Shown here: piece after piece, positions 45,260 to 54,378 of the stretch
How the letters are laid out: each line of letters opens with the position of its first letter
Position numbering within the stretch: the stretch's first letter is position 1
NCBI RefSeq assembly: GCF_036967205.1
Contig: NZ_CP146022.1
Coordinates: forward strand, 7,192,001-7,256,000
DNA: 64,000 nt
Source of the DNA: Streptomyces sp. Q6
GTDB lineage: Bacteria; Actinomycetota; Actinomycetes; Streptomycetales; Streptomycetaceae
Direction of reading: 5' to 3'
The notes under the pieces: generated by a model
Databases searched by the model: none
The model's input: the letters and a program-made list of their open reading frames with translations, nothing else
What the model was told of the DNA's origin: nothing
Position numbers and translations under genes: made by a program

Positions 45260-47287
45260 TCACTCCAGGCGCAGCACGGCGACCCCCAGGGGGTCGAGGA
45301 CGAGCGGGTCCTCCCGCTCGACGCGCTTGCCGGTGAGGAGGTCGGTGGCGGCCGCGTGCGCCGACAGCTCCCTGGTCTGCGTCGAGTGGTTGAGGAGGAA
45401 GAGGAGTCGGTCGCCGTTCGGCGCGACCCGGGTCGCGGTCTCGACCCCGGCGTGTGCGGCGTACGGGCCGACCAGTCCGTGCCGGTCGAGGATCCGCCGC
45501 ACCACCCACTCCGTCCCGGCCTCGTCGAGATGTGTCGCCACGTACCAGCCCTCGCCGCCGCGCCCGCCGAAACGGTTGCGGGTGACGGCGGGGGTGCCCG
45601 CGTAGAAGTCCGACGTGTACGTGCCGACCGGCTCGGCGCCCCGGGGGATGACGATCTCGAAGACCAGGCGGGCCGCGGAGTCCAGGTCGCCCAGCCGCAC
45701 CGGGTGCGTCACGTCCGCGGGGCGCGTGTCCCACTCGTCCACCCGCACGCCCATGAGCGGCCCGAGCGGACCCGGCACATCGGTGAGGAACGCCCGGTCG
45801 TGCTCGTCGCCGCGCCCGGACAGGAACGTCGTCAGGACCGTACCGCCGCGCTCGGCCACCGCCTCCAGGCGCTCCGCGACCTCCCCCTTCACCAGGTGCA
45901 GAGCGGGCGCCAGGACCACGTCGTACCCCGACAGGTCCGCGGTCACCGGGACGACGTCCACGTCCGCCCCCGCCACCCGCGCCGCACGGTAGTAGGCGTG
46001 CACGACGTCCACGTACGTCACGAGGCGCGACGGGCCGTCCGACATCTCCAGGGCCCACCAGCTGTCCCAGTCGAAGAGCAGTGCCGTACGGGCCGGGGTG
46101 CGGGCGCCGAGCGTCACCGTCCCCGCGGCCTCCAACTCCGCCCCCAGATCGGCCACTTCGCGAAAGACGCGCGTGTCGTCGCGGCCCGCGTGACCGATCA
46201 CCGCCCCGTGGTACTTCTCGCACGCGCCGCGCGACGCCCGCATCTGGAAGTAGAGGACCGCGTCCGCGCCGTGCGCCACCGCCTGCCAGCTCGCGAGCCG
46301 CAACTCCCCGGGCCGGCGCAGCGGATTGACGTCACGGCACGCCGTCGTCGACGGTGTCTGCTCCATCAGCCAGAACGGCGCGCCGTCCTTGAGACCGCGC
46401 ATCAGATCGTGCGCAAGCGCCGGCCAGGTCGGCGGCGCGTCGAGCGGCGGATAGGAGTCCCAGGAGGCGAAGTCGAGGTGCGGCGCCCAGCGGTGGTAGT
46501 CCGACGGGCGGTACATCCCCATGAAGTTGGTCGTCACGGGCGTGTTCGTGCTGTGCGCGCGGATCGCCTCCTTCTCCGCGACGAAGCAGCCGAGCAGCGC
46601 GTCCGTCATGAAGCGCTGGTAGTCGAGCGTGATGCCCTGGAACGCGGTGTGGTCCGGGCCGCGCCAGTGCTCGGTGAGCGCGCTCGGCGGCTCGATCTGT
46701 GTCCAGTCCGTGTAGCGGTGCGACCAGAAGGTCGTCCACCACGCGTCGTTGAGCGCGTCAAGCGTGCCGTGCCGCTCCCGCAGCCAGACCCGGAACGCGT
46801 CCGCGCAGCGCGCGCAGTAACAGGCCCCGCCGTACTCGTTGTTGATGTGCCACGCGAGCAGCGCGGGATGCGCCGCGTAGCGCCGGGCGAGACGACCCGC
46901 AAGTGCCGTGGACAGACGCCGGTACGCCGGTGAGCTCGGGCAGAAGTTGTGCCGCTGCCCGTAGCCGTGCCGCCGCCCCTCGAAGTCCGTGCGATTGACC
47001 TCCGGGTAGGCCAGCGCGAGCCACGGCGGGAGCGCCGCCGTGCCGGTGGCGAGGACGACCTGCCGTCCTTCGGCGGCCGCCCGGTCCAGCGTGCGGTCCA
47101 GGGTCGTGAAGTCGTACGTGTCCTCGGTCGGTTGGAGCAGCGACCACGCGAACACGCCCACGGTGAGTGTGTCGATCCCGGCCTTCGTGAACAGCCGGTG
47201 ATCCGCGTCCGCCACCTCCTCGGGCCACTGCTCGGGGTTGTAGTCCCCGCCGTACGGGATCTTCGGGGTGCGGGGTGCGCCGCTCAT
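45260..47287 (-). CDS. GH42 beta-galactosidase (intracellular)
   Basis: 675 residues. GH42 hallmarks: IPYGGDYNPEQWPEE at the start, acid/base Glu in NNEYGG (E151) followed by the zinc-type CYCARC, and nucleophile Glu in FWLMEQTPS (E309). A beta-galactosidase trimerisation domain (about 390-600) and a small C-terminal sandwich (RVEREDPLVLDPLGVAVLRL) complete the family layout. No signal peptide. Last gene of a six-gene minus-strand operon; the start overlaps the DUF624 stop by 4 nt, which fixes ATG 47287. In this setting it may release beta-galactose or alpha-L-arabinopyranose side groups. Confidence 0.93.
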   Translation of the reverse strand: MSGAPRTPKIPYGGDYNPEQWPEEVADADHRLFTKAGIDTLTVGVFAWSLLQPTEDTYDFTTLDRTLDRAAAEGRQVVLATGTAALPPWLALAYPEVNRTDFEGRRHGYGQRHNFCPSSPAYRRLSTALAGRLARRYAAHPALLAWHINNEYGGACYCARCADAFRVWLRERHGTLDALNDAWWTTFWSHRYTDWTQIEPPSALTEHWRGPDHTAFQGITLDYQRFMTDALLGCFVAEKEAIRAHSTNTPVTTNFMGMYRPSDYHRWAPHLDFASWDSYPPLDAPPTWPALAHDLMRGLKDGAPFWLMEQTPSTTACRDVNPLRRPGELRLASWQAVAHGADAVLYFQMRASRGACEKYHGAVIGHAGRDDTRVFREVADLGAELEAAGTVTLGARTPARTALLFDWDSWWALEMSDGPSRLVTYVDVVHAYYRAARVAGADVDVVPVTADLSGYDVVLAPALHLVKGEVAERLEAVAERGGTVLTTFLSGRGDEHDRAFLTDVPGPLGPLMGVRVDEWDTRPADVTHPVRLGDLDSAARLVFEIVIPRGAEPVGTYTSDFYAGTPAVTRNRFGGRGGEGWYVATHLDEAGTEWVVRRILDRHGLVGPYAAHAGVETATRVAPNGDRLLFLLNHSTQTRELSAHAAATDLLTGKRVEREDPLVLDPLGVAVLRLE

Positions 47288-47964
47288 GCGGTGAACTCCT
47301 CCTCGGTCTCGACGATCATCGGTCGGCTGGTGCGCAGCAGGGACAGGAGCAGCAGCGGGGCGAGCAGCAGCGCCAGGACCTCCGTGAACCAGTACGTCGC
47401 CGCTCCCGCGACGATCAGCGCGCTCAGCGCCCCGGCCGTCGCACCGCCCCGGCGCAGCATGAAGTACGTGGCGAGACGCGCCGTGTCCGCCGTACGGAAG
47501 TGGAACAGGGACAGCAGCACGAGGGAGTTGGCGCCCCACAGCACCGCGCCGACCCCGGTCAGCGCGAGCAGGCCCGCCCACCAGCCGGGCAGCCCCGCGG
47601 CGGAGAAGTGCGTCAGGGTGTACGCGATCACCGTCAGCCACGTCAGCAACGGCACCCAAAGGCGCAGCGCAGCAACGGAGTTGAGACGCAGACCGCGCAG
47701 ATATGCGCGGGCCGGACGCAGCTGGGTCAGGTCGTGGCCGCGATGGTGCAGCGCGTACAGGGCGGCGGCGAGGGCGGGTCCGACCGGCACCAGGCACAGC
47801 GCCGCCAGCGGCAGCGTGCCCGGGGCGCCGCCCAGGAGGAACAGGGCCGCGCCGCCGGGCGCCACCGTCGCGACCAGCAGCACCTCGACGGTCAGGAGCG
47901 TGTGCACCAGGGCGCAGGCCCGCGAGAGCGGGCCCGCGCCGAAGTGGGCCGTGGCCGTGCTCAT
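47284..47964 (-). CDS. DUF624 (YesL-like) membrane protein, second copy
   Basis: 226 residues with about five hydrophobic segments (TLLTVEVLLVATVAPGGAALFLL; LWVPLLTWLTVIAYTLTHF; AALSALIVAGAATYWF-like). Ends in an acidic tail (MIVETEEEFTA). 4-nt overlaps with GH39 upstream and GH42 downstream. Same family as the protein at 26.8 kb; both sit in an ABC-plus-hydrolase operon, supporting an association with sugar uptake. Confidence 0.82.
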   Translation of the reverse strand: MSTATAHFGAGPLSRACALVHTLLTVEVLLVATVAPGGAALFLLGGAPGTLPLAALCLVPVGPALAAALYALHHRGHDLTQLRPARAYLRGLRLNSVAALRLWVPLLTWLTVIAYTLTHFSAAGLPGWWAGLLALTGVGAVLWGANSLVLLSLFHFRTADTARLATYFMLRRGGATAGALSALIVAGAATYWFTEVLALLLAPLLLLSLLRTSRPMIVETEEEFTA

Positions 47965-49469
47965 CCGGCCGTGCCGCCGCCGAGCAGGCGCCCCTCGTCC
48001 CACCAGGGCGGCGCCTCCTCCACGACCGGCTCCACCTCCACCAGGGTCACCTCGTTCCGCTCGAGGGCGAGGTCGAGGCTCGCCCTCATGTCCCGTACGG
48101 GCAGCCGGAGATGGGAGCGTCCGGGCTCGGCCGCCTCGTGCAGGACGTCTAGCTGACGCGGGCGCGGCGAGCGCGGGCTGCCCATCCGCCGCCACGCCCT
48201 GTACGCGTTGCCGCGCTCCTCGTCCACGTGGGAGCGGCGCGCGAACACCTCGTCGCCGGCGGCCGGCAGCGAGAGCCGCAGCGTGTGACCGTCCGCGCCG
48301 GCCGCGGCCCAGGCCAGGACCGCGATTCGGCCGTCCGGGTGCCGCGTGACGAGATGGTCGTCGCCGCGCGCGAGCACCTCGTCGCCGAGGCGCGCCATGA
48401 ACGCGTACAGGTGGAACGTGGGCTTCTTGACCTGGCGGTGCGTCAGAAGGCCAAACCCGCCGTGGAACAGCGCCGTCGGGACCCCCGCCTCCTCGAACAT
48501 GTCGCTGAACGTCCAGTACGAGAAGGAGTCCACGAGGTCGCCGCCCCCGGCCACGACCGGCGCCAGGTAGGCCGCGTTGTACGCCGTGTCGTGGATGAGG
48601 TTGTCCGGGCAGTACGACGAGTTGAACTCCGTGATGTGGACGGGGAGTTCGGCGAGCCGTGTCCCCTTGAGCTCCTGCCGCGGCGCCGCGAACTGCTCCA
48701 GCAGCCGCCCGGCCGGAGCCAGCGTCTGGTGCGAGCCGAACGGCACGTGCTGAGCGGGACCCGACGTGTACGCGTGCCGCGACACGAAGTCGACCGGCAC
48801 GCCCCGCTCCTCCACGAACTCCGCGAACCGCGCGAGCCACCCGTCGTCCGCGCCCGGCGAGACCGCGGGTCCGCCCACCTGGAGCGACGTGTCGACCTCC
48901 TTCACGGCGAGCGCCGTCACCTCGTACAGGCGGTGGTAGGCCGCCTGGTCCGCGTCCTTCCAGAAGTCCCGCAGATCCGGCTCGTTCCACACCTCGATCG
49001 GCCAGGTCCGCACCTCGTCCAGGCCGTACCGGTCGACCAGGTGCGCCACGGTCGCCCGTACCAGGTCCGCCCACTCCCGGTGCGAGGACGGCGGCGTCAC
49101 GTTGCCGCCCCACCAGAAGACGGTCTGGTCGCCCGACGCCAACGCGCGCGGCATGAAACCGAGTTCGAGGAACGGGCGGATGCCCAGATCCAGATAGGCG
49201 TCCACGACCTGGTCGACGTACGTGAACGCGTGCAGCATCCGCCGCTGGCCCTGCCACTCGTACGGCCGGTACACGCCCATGTTGTCGCTCAGCAGGCCGT
49301 GCCCGCGGATGTGCCGGAAGCCGATGTCCCGCTGGATCACGGCGAGGGAGTCCTGGTAGTCGCGGCGCAGTGCGAGGTCGAAGCGGCCGGTGCCGACACA
49401 CGCGCGCCAGGCGTCGCCGAGCCGGCCGACGGGCTGCGAGGGGACGTCGATCCGCGAGGGGGAGGTCAT
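47961..49469 (-). CDS. GH39 beta-xylosidase
   Basis: 502 residues, no signal peptide. GH39 signatures: IGFRHIRGHGLLSDNM (about 55-70), acid/base Glu in EVWNEPDL (E163), nucleophile Glu in VHITEFNSS (E281), plus SYWTFSDMFEE after it. These positions are close to those of Thermoanaerobacterium XynB. A C-terminal beta domain follows. It hydrolyses xylose from xylo-oligosaccharides inside the cell. It overlaps both neighbours by 4 nt (SBP gene upstream, DUF624 downstream). Confidence 0.93.
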   Translation of the reverse strand: MTSPSRIDVPSQPVGRLGDAWRACVGTGRFDLALRRDYQDSLAVIQRDIGFRHIRGHGLLSDNMGVYRPYEWQGQRRMLHAFTYVDQVVDAYLDLGIRPFLELGFMPRALASGDQTVFWWGGNVTPPSSHREWADLVRATVAHLVDRYGLDEVRTWPIEVWNEPDLRDFWKDADQAAYHRLYEVTALAVKEVDTSLQVGGPAVSPGADDGWLARFAEFVEERGVPVDFVSRHAYTSGPAQHVPFGSHQTLAPAGRLLEQFAAPRQELKGTRLAELPVHITEFNSSYCPDNLIHDTAYNAAYLAPVVAGGGDLVDSFSYWTFSDMFEEAGVPTALFHGGFGLLTHRQVKKPTFHLYAFMARLGDEVLARGDDHLVTRHPDGRIAVLAWAAAGADGHTLRLSLPAAGDEVFARRSHVDEERGNAYRAWRRMGSPRSPRPRQLDVLHEAAEPGRSHLRLPVRDMRASLDLALERNEVTLVEVEPVVEEAPPWWDEGRLLGGGTAG

Positions 49470-51121
49470 CCGTTGTCCTTCCGGTAGCGCTCGTAGGCCT
49501 TGGTGTGCAGATCGGCGAGGCGGTCGCTGTTCTTCGCCTTCGCCTCGGTGACGTACGCGTCCCATTCGGACATCGGCCGCTTGCCGAGCACGAACTTCAG
49601 CATGTTCTGGTTCATGTGGTCCTTCAGCGGCGTCTCCCAGAGCGTCACCTGCTCCTGCTCCGTCGACTCCAGCGGATGCGGCGGCGCGATCGGCAGCTGT
49701 TTCCGCGAGGCCATGGCGTCCTGGAACCTCTTCTCGTCCGGGCCGAACGACGACGACACCAGCTCCCAGCTGCCGCCGTACGTGAACACCCCGTTGAAGA
49801 AGCCGTAGTCCTTCTGAAGGTCCTTCGGCGCCTTCGGGTCGGAGCCCATCAGCGAGATGCCGGACTTCAGCTCGTACGAGGAACCGGACCTGGTGTACGT
49901 GACGCCCTCGACGCCCCACTTGCAGAACGCCTGGCCCTCGTCGGAGTACCAGAGCCAGTCCAGGAACTGCATCATCGCGACGAAGTTGTCGCTCTTGAGG
50001 GCCTTGCTGGAGACCATCACGCCGTTCTCCAGGCGGATGCCGTCCAGGATCACCTCGCCGGCCGGGCCGATCGGCACCGGGATCATCTCGATCTTCGCGC
50101 CCTTGACCTGCTTCTCCAGGTTGAAGCGGTAGTTCTGCACCAGCTCCTGCGGGTTCGCGCTGATCGCGAACGACTTCTCGCCGAGCAGCTTCTTCACCGC
50201 GTCGTCATCGGTCTGCGTGAAGCTCTCCGGGTCCAGCAGCTTCTCGGCGACCAGCTTGCGCAGGTACTCGACCACATGGCGGAACTCGTCGGTGGCGCCG
50301 GTGTAGACGAACTTCTTCGCCTTCCGGTCGAACGTGACGTTGTCGTACGTCCAGCCCGCGTGGATCCCGTGGGCCTGCCCGAGATAGCTGACCAGCGCGC
50401 CCGCGGGGTAGACCGTGTTGGTGCTCCAGCGGTCCGTGAGCGGATAGCGGTCGGGGTACTCGTCCTTGAGCGCCTTCAGGGTGTCGTACACCTCGTCCCA
50501 GGTGGTCGGCAGGGAGGCGCCGATCTTCTCCAGGACGTCGGTGCGGAAGGCCAGCGAGTAGCCGGCCTTGGGCTTCTCGTGCAGACCGGGGAGCAGGTAG
50601 TACTTGCCGTCGGACTGGCGGATGGAGTCCAGCTCCGGCTCCAGCTTCCACTTCTTGACCTTGTCGCGGAAGTTGGGCATCAGATGCACGTACTCGCTCA
50701 CCGGCAGGATCGCGCCCGACGACACGAACGCCACTTCGGAGGGGTGGTACGTCTTCGGGATCAGGAACGGGGCGTCGCCCGAGCCGATCAGCAGGCTGCG
50801 CTTCTTCTCGTAGTCGCTCAGCGGCACGTCGACCGGCTTGAGCGTGACACCGGTGCGCTTGCTGACCTCCTTCCAGAACAGCCAGTCCTTCTTCGTCGGG
50901 TACACCGGGTTGTTGTTGTGCAGCAGGGAGATCGACAGCGCCTTCGACGCCTTGAACCGCTCACCGGCGCGGTAGTCCTTCATCGCGCCTTCCTGCTTCT
51001 TCGACAGGTCCTTGGGGTCGCCCCCGTCGTCGCCGCTGCCGCAGGCGGTGAGGGCCGCGAGACCCGCGAACCCCGCCGCGGCCAGGAGCGACCTTCTCGA
51101 CAGCTGACCTTGGTTCGTCAC
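49466..51121 (-). CDS. ABC transporter oligosaccharide-binding lipoprotein (LipO type)
   Basis: 551 residues. The twin-arginine motif SRRSLLAAAGFAGLAA runs into lipobox LTAC, so it is a Tat-exported lipoprotein. The long mature part fits large oligosaccharide binders that work with LplB-type permeases (WNSWF partner; segments SKRTGVTLKPVDVPLSDYE, WFYSDEGQAF-like LDWLWYSDEGQAFCKWG). GTG 51121 is favoured by GGGAG 8 nt upstream; an ATG at 51142 is also possible. 70 nt after the permease pair and 4-nt overlap with GH39. Likely ligand: xylo-oligosaccharides or decorated forms; inference. Confidence 0.9.
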   Translation of the reverse strand: MTNQGQLSRRSLLAAAGFAGLAALTACGSGDDGGDPKDLSKKQEGAMKDYRAGERFKASKALSISLLHNNNPVYPTKKDWLFWKEVSKRTGVTLKPVDVPLSDYEKKRSLLIGSGDAPFLIPKTYHPSEVAFVSSGAILPVSEYVHLMPNFRDKVKKWKLEPELDSIRQSDGKYYLLPGLHEKPKAGYSLAFRTDVLEKIGASLPTTWDEVYDTLKALKDEYPDRYPLTDRWSTNTVYPAGALVSYLGQAHGIHAGWTYDNVTFDRKAKKFVYTGATDEFRHVVEYLRKLVAEKLLDPESFTQTDDDAVKKLLGEKSFAISANPQELVQNYRFNLEKQVKGAKIEMIPVPIGPAGEVILDGIRLENGVMVSSKALKSDNFVAMMQFLDWLWYSDEGQAFCKWGVEGVTYTRSGSSYELKSGISLMGSDPKAPKDLQKDYGFFNGVFTYGGSWELVSSSFGPDEKRFQDAMASRKQLPIAPPHPLESTEQEQVTLWETPLKDHMNQNMLKFVLGKRPMSEWDAYVTEAKAKNSDRLADLHTKAYERYRKDNG

Positions 51122-51191
51122 GCGAACTCCCTTGATATGCACGTTTGTTGAGGTGGAGAGAAGCCGGGTGGGGAGGTGGGGGCGGGAAGGG

Positions 51192-52082
51192 TCAGCCCTT
51201 GACCGCGCCGAGCATCACGCCCGAGACGAAGTACCGCTGCACGAAGGGGTAGACCGCGAGGATCGGCAGGGCCGTGAGCACGATGGTCACGGACTGGATG
51301 TTCGCGGCGGCCTGCGACAGCTGGTCGGTCCCCGCCCCCGCGTTGCTGCCCGTCGTGGCGCCCGCGATGAGGTTGCGCAGATACACCGTGGCCGGCATCA
51401 GCTCGGTGCGGTCCATGTAGAGGAAGGCCGAGAACCAGGAGTTCCAGAACGACACCGTGTAGAAGAGCAGCATCGTCGCGATGACGGCCTTCGACAGCGG
51501 CAGCACGATCCGCCACAGGATTCCGTACGTGCTCAGGCCGTCGATCTGCGCGGCCTCCTCCAGCTCGGCCGGCATGTTCTCGAAGAACGCCTTCATGACG
51601 AGGAGGTTGAAGACGCTGATCGCGTTCGGCAGGGCGATCGCCCAGATCGAGTTCTTCATGCCGAGGCTGGTGATCAGCACGTAGTTGGGGATCAGACCGC
51701 CGGAGAAGAACATCGTGAACACGGCGATCCCGATGAGCGCCCCGCGCCCGCGCAGATCCTTCTTGGACAGGACGTACGCGTAGATCGTCGTCAGCGTCAT
51801 GGCGACGATCGTGGAGACCACGGTGTAGAGGACGGTGTTCCCGTAACTGCGCCAGAAGGCGCCGTCACCGAACACGATCCGGTACGTGGTGAGGTTGAAG
51901 CCCTTGGGCCACAGCGTCACCTCGCCCGCCCTGATCTGCCGCTCGCCGCTGAACGAGCGGGCGACGATGTTGACGAACGGGTACAGCGTGACGACCACGA
52001 CCAGGGTGAGGATCACGCCGTTGACGCCCTGGAAGACCCGGTAGCCGCGGGTCGGCCGGTTCACTGACACACGCTGGCTCAC
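51192..52082 (-). CDS. Carbohydrate ABC transporter permease (YtcP/MalG type)
   Basis: 296 residues, six helices starting VFQGVNGVILTLVVVVTLYP. EAA loop: ELEEAAQIDGLSTYGILWRI. Ends in VQRYFVSGVMLGAVKG, typical of the YtcP family. GTG start overlaps the stop of the LplB-type permease gene (GTGA), which fixes the start. Partner of the LplB-type permease and the LipO-type binding protein. Confidence 0.93.
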   Translation of the reverse strand: MSQRVSVNRPTRGYRVFQGVNGVILTLVVVVTLYPFVNIVARSFSGERQIRAGEVTLWPKGFNLTTYRIVFGDGAFWRSYGNTVLYTVVSTIVAMTLTTIYAYVLSKKDLRGRGALIGIAVFTMFFSGGLIPNYVLITSLGMKNSIWAIALPNAISVFNLLVMKAFFENMPAELEEAAQIDGLSTYGILWRIVLPLSKAVIATMLLFYTVSFWNSWFSAFLYMDRTELMPATVYLRNLIAGATTGSNAGAGTDQLSQAAANIQSVTIVLTALPILAVYPFVQRYFVSGVMLGAVKG

Positions 52083-53065
52083 CACAGGCTCGTCCCCACC
52101 GTCTTGCGCGACATCTGGTTGGCCGACGTGATCAGTACGAGGCCGATGACCGCCTCGAACAGGCCGATCGCGGCGGCGTAGCTGAAGGAGTTTGACTCGA
52201 TGCCCGTGCGGTACAGATACGTCGAGACGACGTCGGCCGTCGGGTACGTCAGCGGGTTGTAGAGCAGCATGATCTTCTCGAAGCCGACCGCCATGAACGT
52301 GCCGATGTTCAGGATCAGCAGCGTCATCATCGTGGGGCGGATGCCGGGCAGCGTGACGTGCCAGGTCTGCTGCCAGCGGTTCGCGCCGTCGATGCGGGCG
52401 GCCTCGTACAGGTCGTCGTCGATGGTGCTCAGCGCGGCGAGGTAGAGGATCGTGCCCCAGCCCGCCGTCTGCCAGACCTCGGACCCGACATAGATCGTCC
52501 GGAACCATTCGGGCTCCTGGATGAAGCGGATCGGGTCGTGGCCGAACGTCGCGAGGACGTGGTTGACCGGGCCGTCCGAGGCCAGTATCTGCATCGTGAT
52601 GCCGGCGACGATCACGATCGACAGGAAGTGCGGCAGATACGAGACCGACTGGACGAAACGTTTCAACGCGGTGCGCCGGACCTCGTTGAGCAGCAGCGCG
52701 AGGACGATCGGCACGGGGAAGCAGAACAGCAGGGTCAGGAAGCCCATCCAGAGCGTGTTCCGGAAGACCTGCCAGAAGGCGGGGTCGCTGAGGAACATGT
52801 CCACATAGCGCAGCCCCACCCAGTCCTCGCCGAGGATCGAGCCGCCCGGCTGGAAGCGGCGGAAGGCGATGACGTTGCCGATCATCGGCAGATAGCGGAA
52901 CACCAGGAAGAACAGGATCGGCAGGAGGGCCAGGGAGTACACCTGCCAGTCGCGGCGCAGTGCCTGGCGCCAGGTGCGTCTGCCCGAAGGGATGTCGCGC
53001 GGCGGCGGCGGGTCCTGGGCGGGTTCGGTACGGGGCGGGCTGCCCGTCATGGCGGACGTACTCAT
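52079..53065 (-). CDS. ABC transporter permease (LplB type)
   Basis: 328 residues. A Pro-rich cytoplasmic N-terminus is followed by VYSLALLPILFFLVFRYLPM and the LplB-family order of helices. EAA loop: DLYEAARIDGANRWQQTWHV. First gene of the six-gene operon that runs to 45260; the promoter is at 53171-53199. No ATPase gene is linked, so the transporter presumably uses a shared MsiK-like ATPase. Confidence 0.93.
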   Translation of the reverse strand: MSTSAMTGSPPRTEPAQDPPPPRDIPSGRRTWRQALRRDWQVYSLALLPILFFLVFRYLPMIGNVIAFRRFQPGGSILGEDWVGLRYVDMFLSDPAFWQVFRNTLWMGFLTLLFCFPVPIVLALLLNEVRRTALKRFVQSVSYLPHFLSIVIVAGITMQILASDGPVNHVLATFGHDPIRFIQEPEWFRTIYVGSEVWQTAGWGTILYLAALSTIDDDLYEAARIDGANRWQQTWHVTLPGIRPTMMTLLILNIGTFMAVGFEKIMLLYNPLTYPTADVVSTYLYRTGIESNSFSYAAAIGLFEAVIGLVLITSANQMSRKTVGTSLW

Positions 53066-53140
53066 GCAGGGCCTTTCGTCACACGGGCATGCTCGGGGGC
53101 GCGCTGCGGCGCTCAGGGGCAGGGAAAGGCGGACCGAGAA

Positions 53141-53158
53141 CTTTCAGGAATCTTCCGG
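53141..53158. promoter_or_regulatory. CTTTC-N6-CTTCCGG element, copy 1
   Basis: CTTTCAGGAATCTTCCGG. An element with the same spacing occurs upstream of bxlE (55546-55563) and a weaker version upstream of the LacI gene (54323-54340). It lies between the divergent permease and esterase genes, downstream of the minus-strand -10. A candidate LacI-family site, low certainty. Confidence 0.3.
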
Positions 53159-53170
53159 TAACGTCGCCGC

Positions 53171-53199
53171 AACCTAAAGCCGCTCCCGACCCCTGTCAA
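53171..53199 (-). promoter_or_regulatory. Promoter of the minus-strand ABC-GH39-GH42 operon
   Basis: On the minus strand, TTGACA (53199-53194), a 17-nt spacer and TAGGTT (53176-53171), close to the vegetative Streptomyces consensus. It predicts transcription starting near 53164, about 100 nt before the permease start. Confidence 0.6.
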
Positions 53200-53249
53200 T
53201 GGGGTTCGTAGCAACGGGAGTTGGACCCCCGACCCGCTGTGAGGTGCCC

Positions 53250-54247
53250 TTGCCCGCCTTCGACCTGCCGCTCGACCAACTGGAGCGCTACCGTCCCGAG
53301 CCCGGCGAACCCGCCGACTTCGACGCCTTCTGGCGGGCCACCCTGAAGTCCTCCGCACACCCCGAACCGATCGTCCGTGCCCGGCCGACCGAGACGGGAC
53401 TGACCCTCGTCGAGAGCTGGGACGTCACCTTCCGCGGCTTCGACGGCGACCCCGTCCACGCCTGGTACACCCGGCCCGCGGGCGTGCCCGAACCCCTGCC
53501 GGGCGTCGTCGAGTTCGCCGGGTACGGCCGCGGCCGCGGCCTCCCGCACGAGCGCCTGACCTGGGTGAACGCCGGATACGCGCATCTGCTCATGGACAAC
53601 CGGGGCCAGGGCGACCAGTACGGCAACGGCGGCGCGACCCCCGACCCGCACACCCACGCCGCCGGCGGTCCCGGACCCGCCGTGCGCGGTCTGCTCGACC
53701 CGTACGACTTCCACTACCGGCGCCTGATCACCGACGCCGTGGGCGCGGTCGCCGCGCTGCGCGCTCTGCCCGGCGTCGACCCGGCACGCGTCGCCGCCGT
53801 CGGCAACAGCCAGGGCGGGGAGTGGCCCTCGCCGTCGCCGGACTCGTCCCCGACCTCGCGGCCGCGCTGGTCACGGCGCCGCTGCTGTGCGGCATCCGGC
53901 GCGCCCTCGACCTCACGGACGACGGGCCCTACGGGGAGATCGCGGGCTACCTCGCGGTGCACCGGGGCGCCGAGGCGGCCGCGTACCGGACGCTGTCGTA
54001 CGTCGAGGGCGTCTCGTTCGCCCGCCGCGCCCACGCGCCCCTCCATCTCGGCGTCGGTCTGCGCGACACCGTGTGCCCGCCGAGCGGCGCGTACGCGGCG
54101 TACCACCGCTACGGCGAACTCACCGGGAAGGACCCGGCGCGGGAGATCCACGCCTACCCCTTCAACGGTCACGAGGGCGGCGACGCCGTGCACGTACGCC
54201 GTCAACTTGCCTGGCTGGGGGAGGTGCTGGCCGTGACAGAAGCGTAA
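53250..54247 (+). pseudogene. CE7-type acetylxylan esterase, frameshifted
   Basis: About 330 residues if restored. FDLPLDQLERYRPEPGEPAD and FDAFWRATL open the CE7/AXE1 family; RGFDGDPVHAWYTRP, NRGQGDQYG and the nucleophile segment VGNSQGG follow. After GNSQGG the frame is lost; the expected VALAVAGLVPDLAAALV, HLGVGLRDTVCPPSGAY (Asp) and NGHEGG (His) continue in another frame to TAA 54247. One base is missing at the G4 run at 53817-53820, so the triad is split. Start TTG 53250 (GAGG 5 nt upstream) is preferred; ATG 53199 would overlap the divergent promoter. No signal peptide: intracellular deacetylation of xylo-oligosaccharides. Confidence 0.8.
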
Positions 54248-54378
54248 GTTCAGGGCCTGACGTTCGGCGGGTCGGACAGATTGCCGACTCGTCCGGCGGC
54301 GCTTGACGACATGACCTACGGTTTTCCGGAAAGCGTCCGGAGATCTTTCGGGCGCACAGCGTGATGGAGGTGGGGTAC

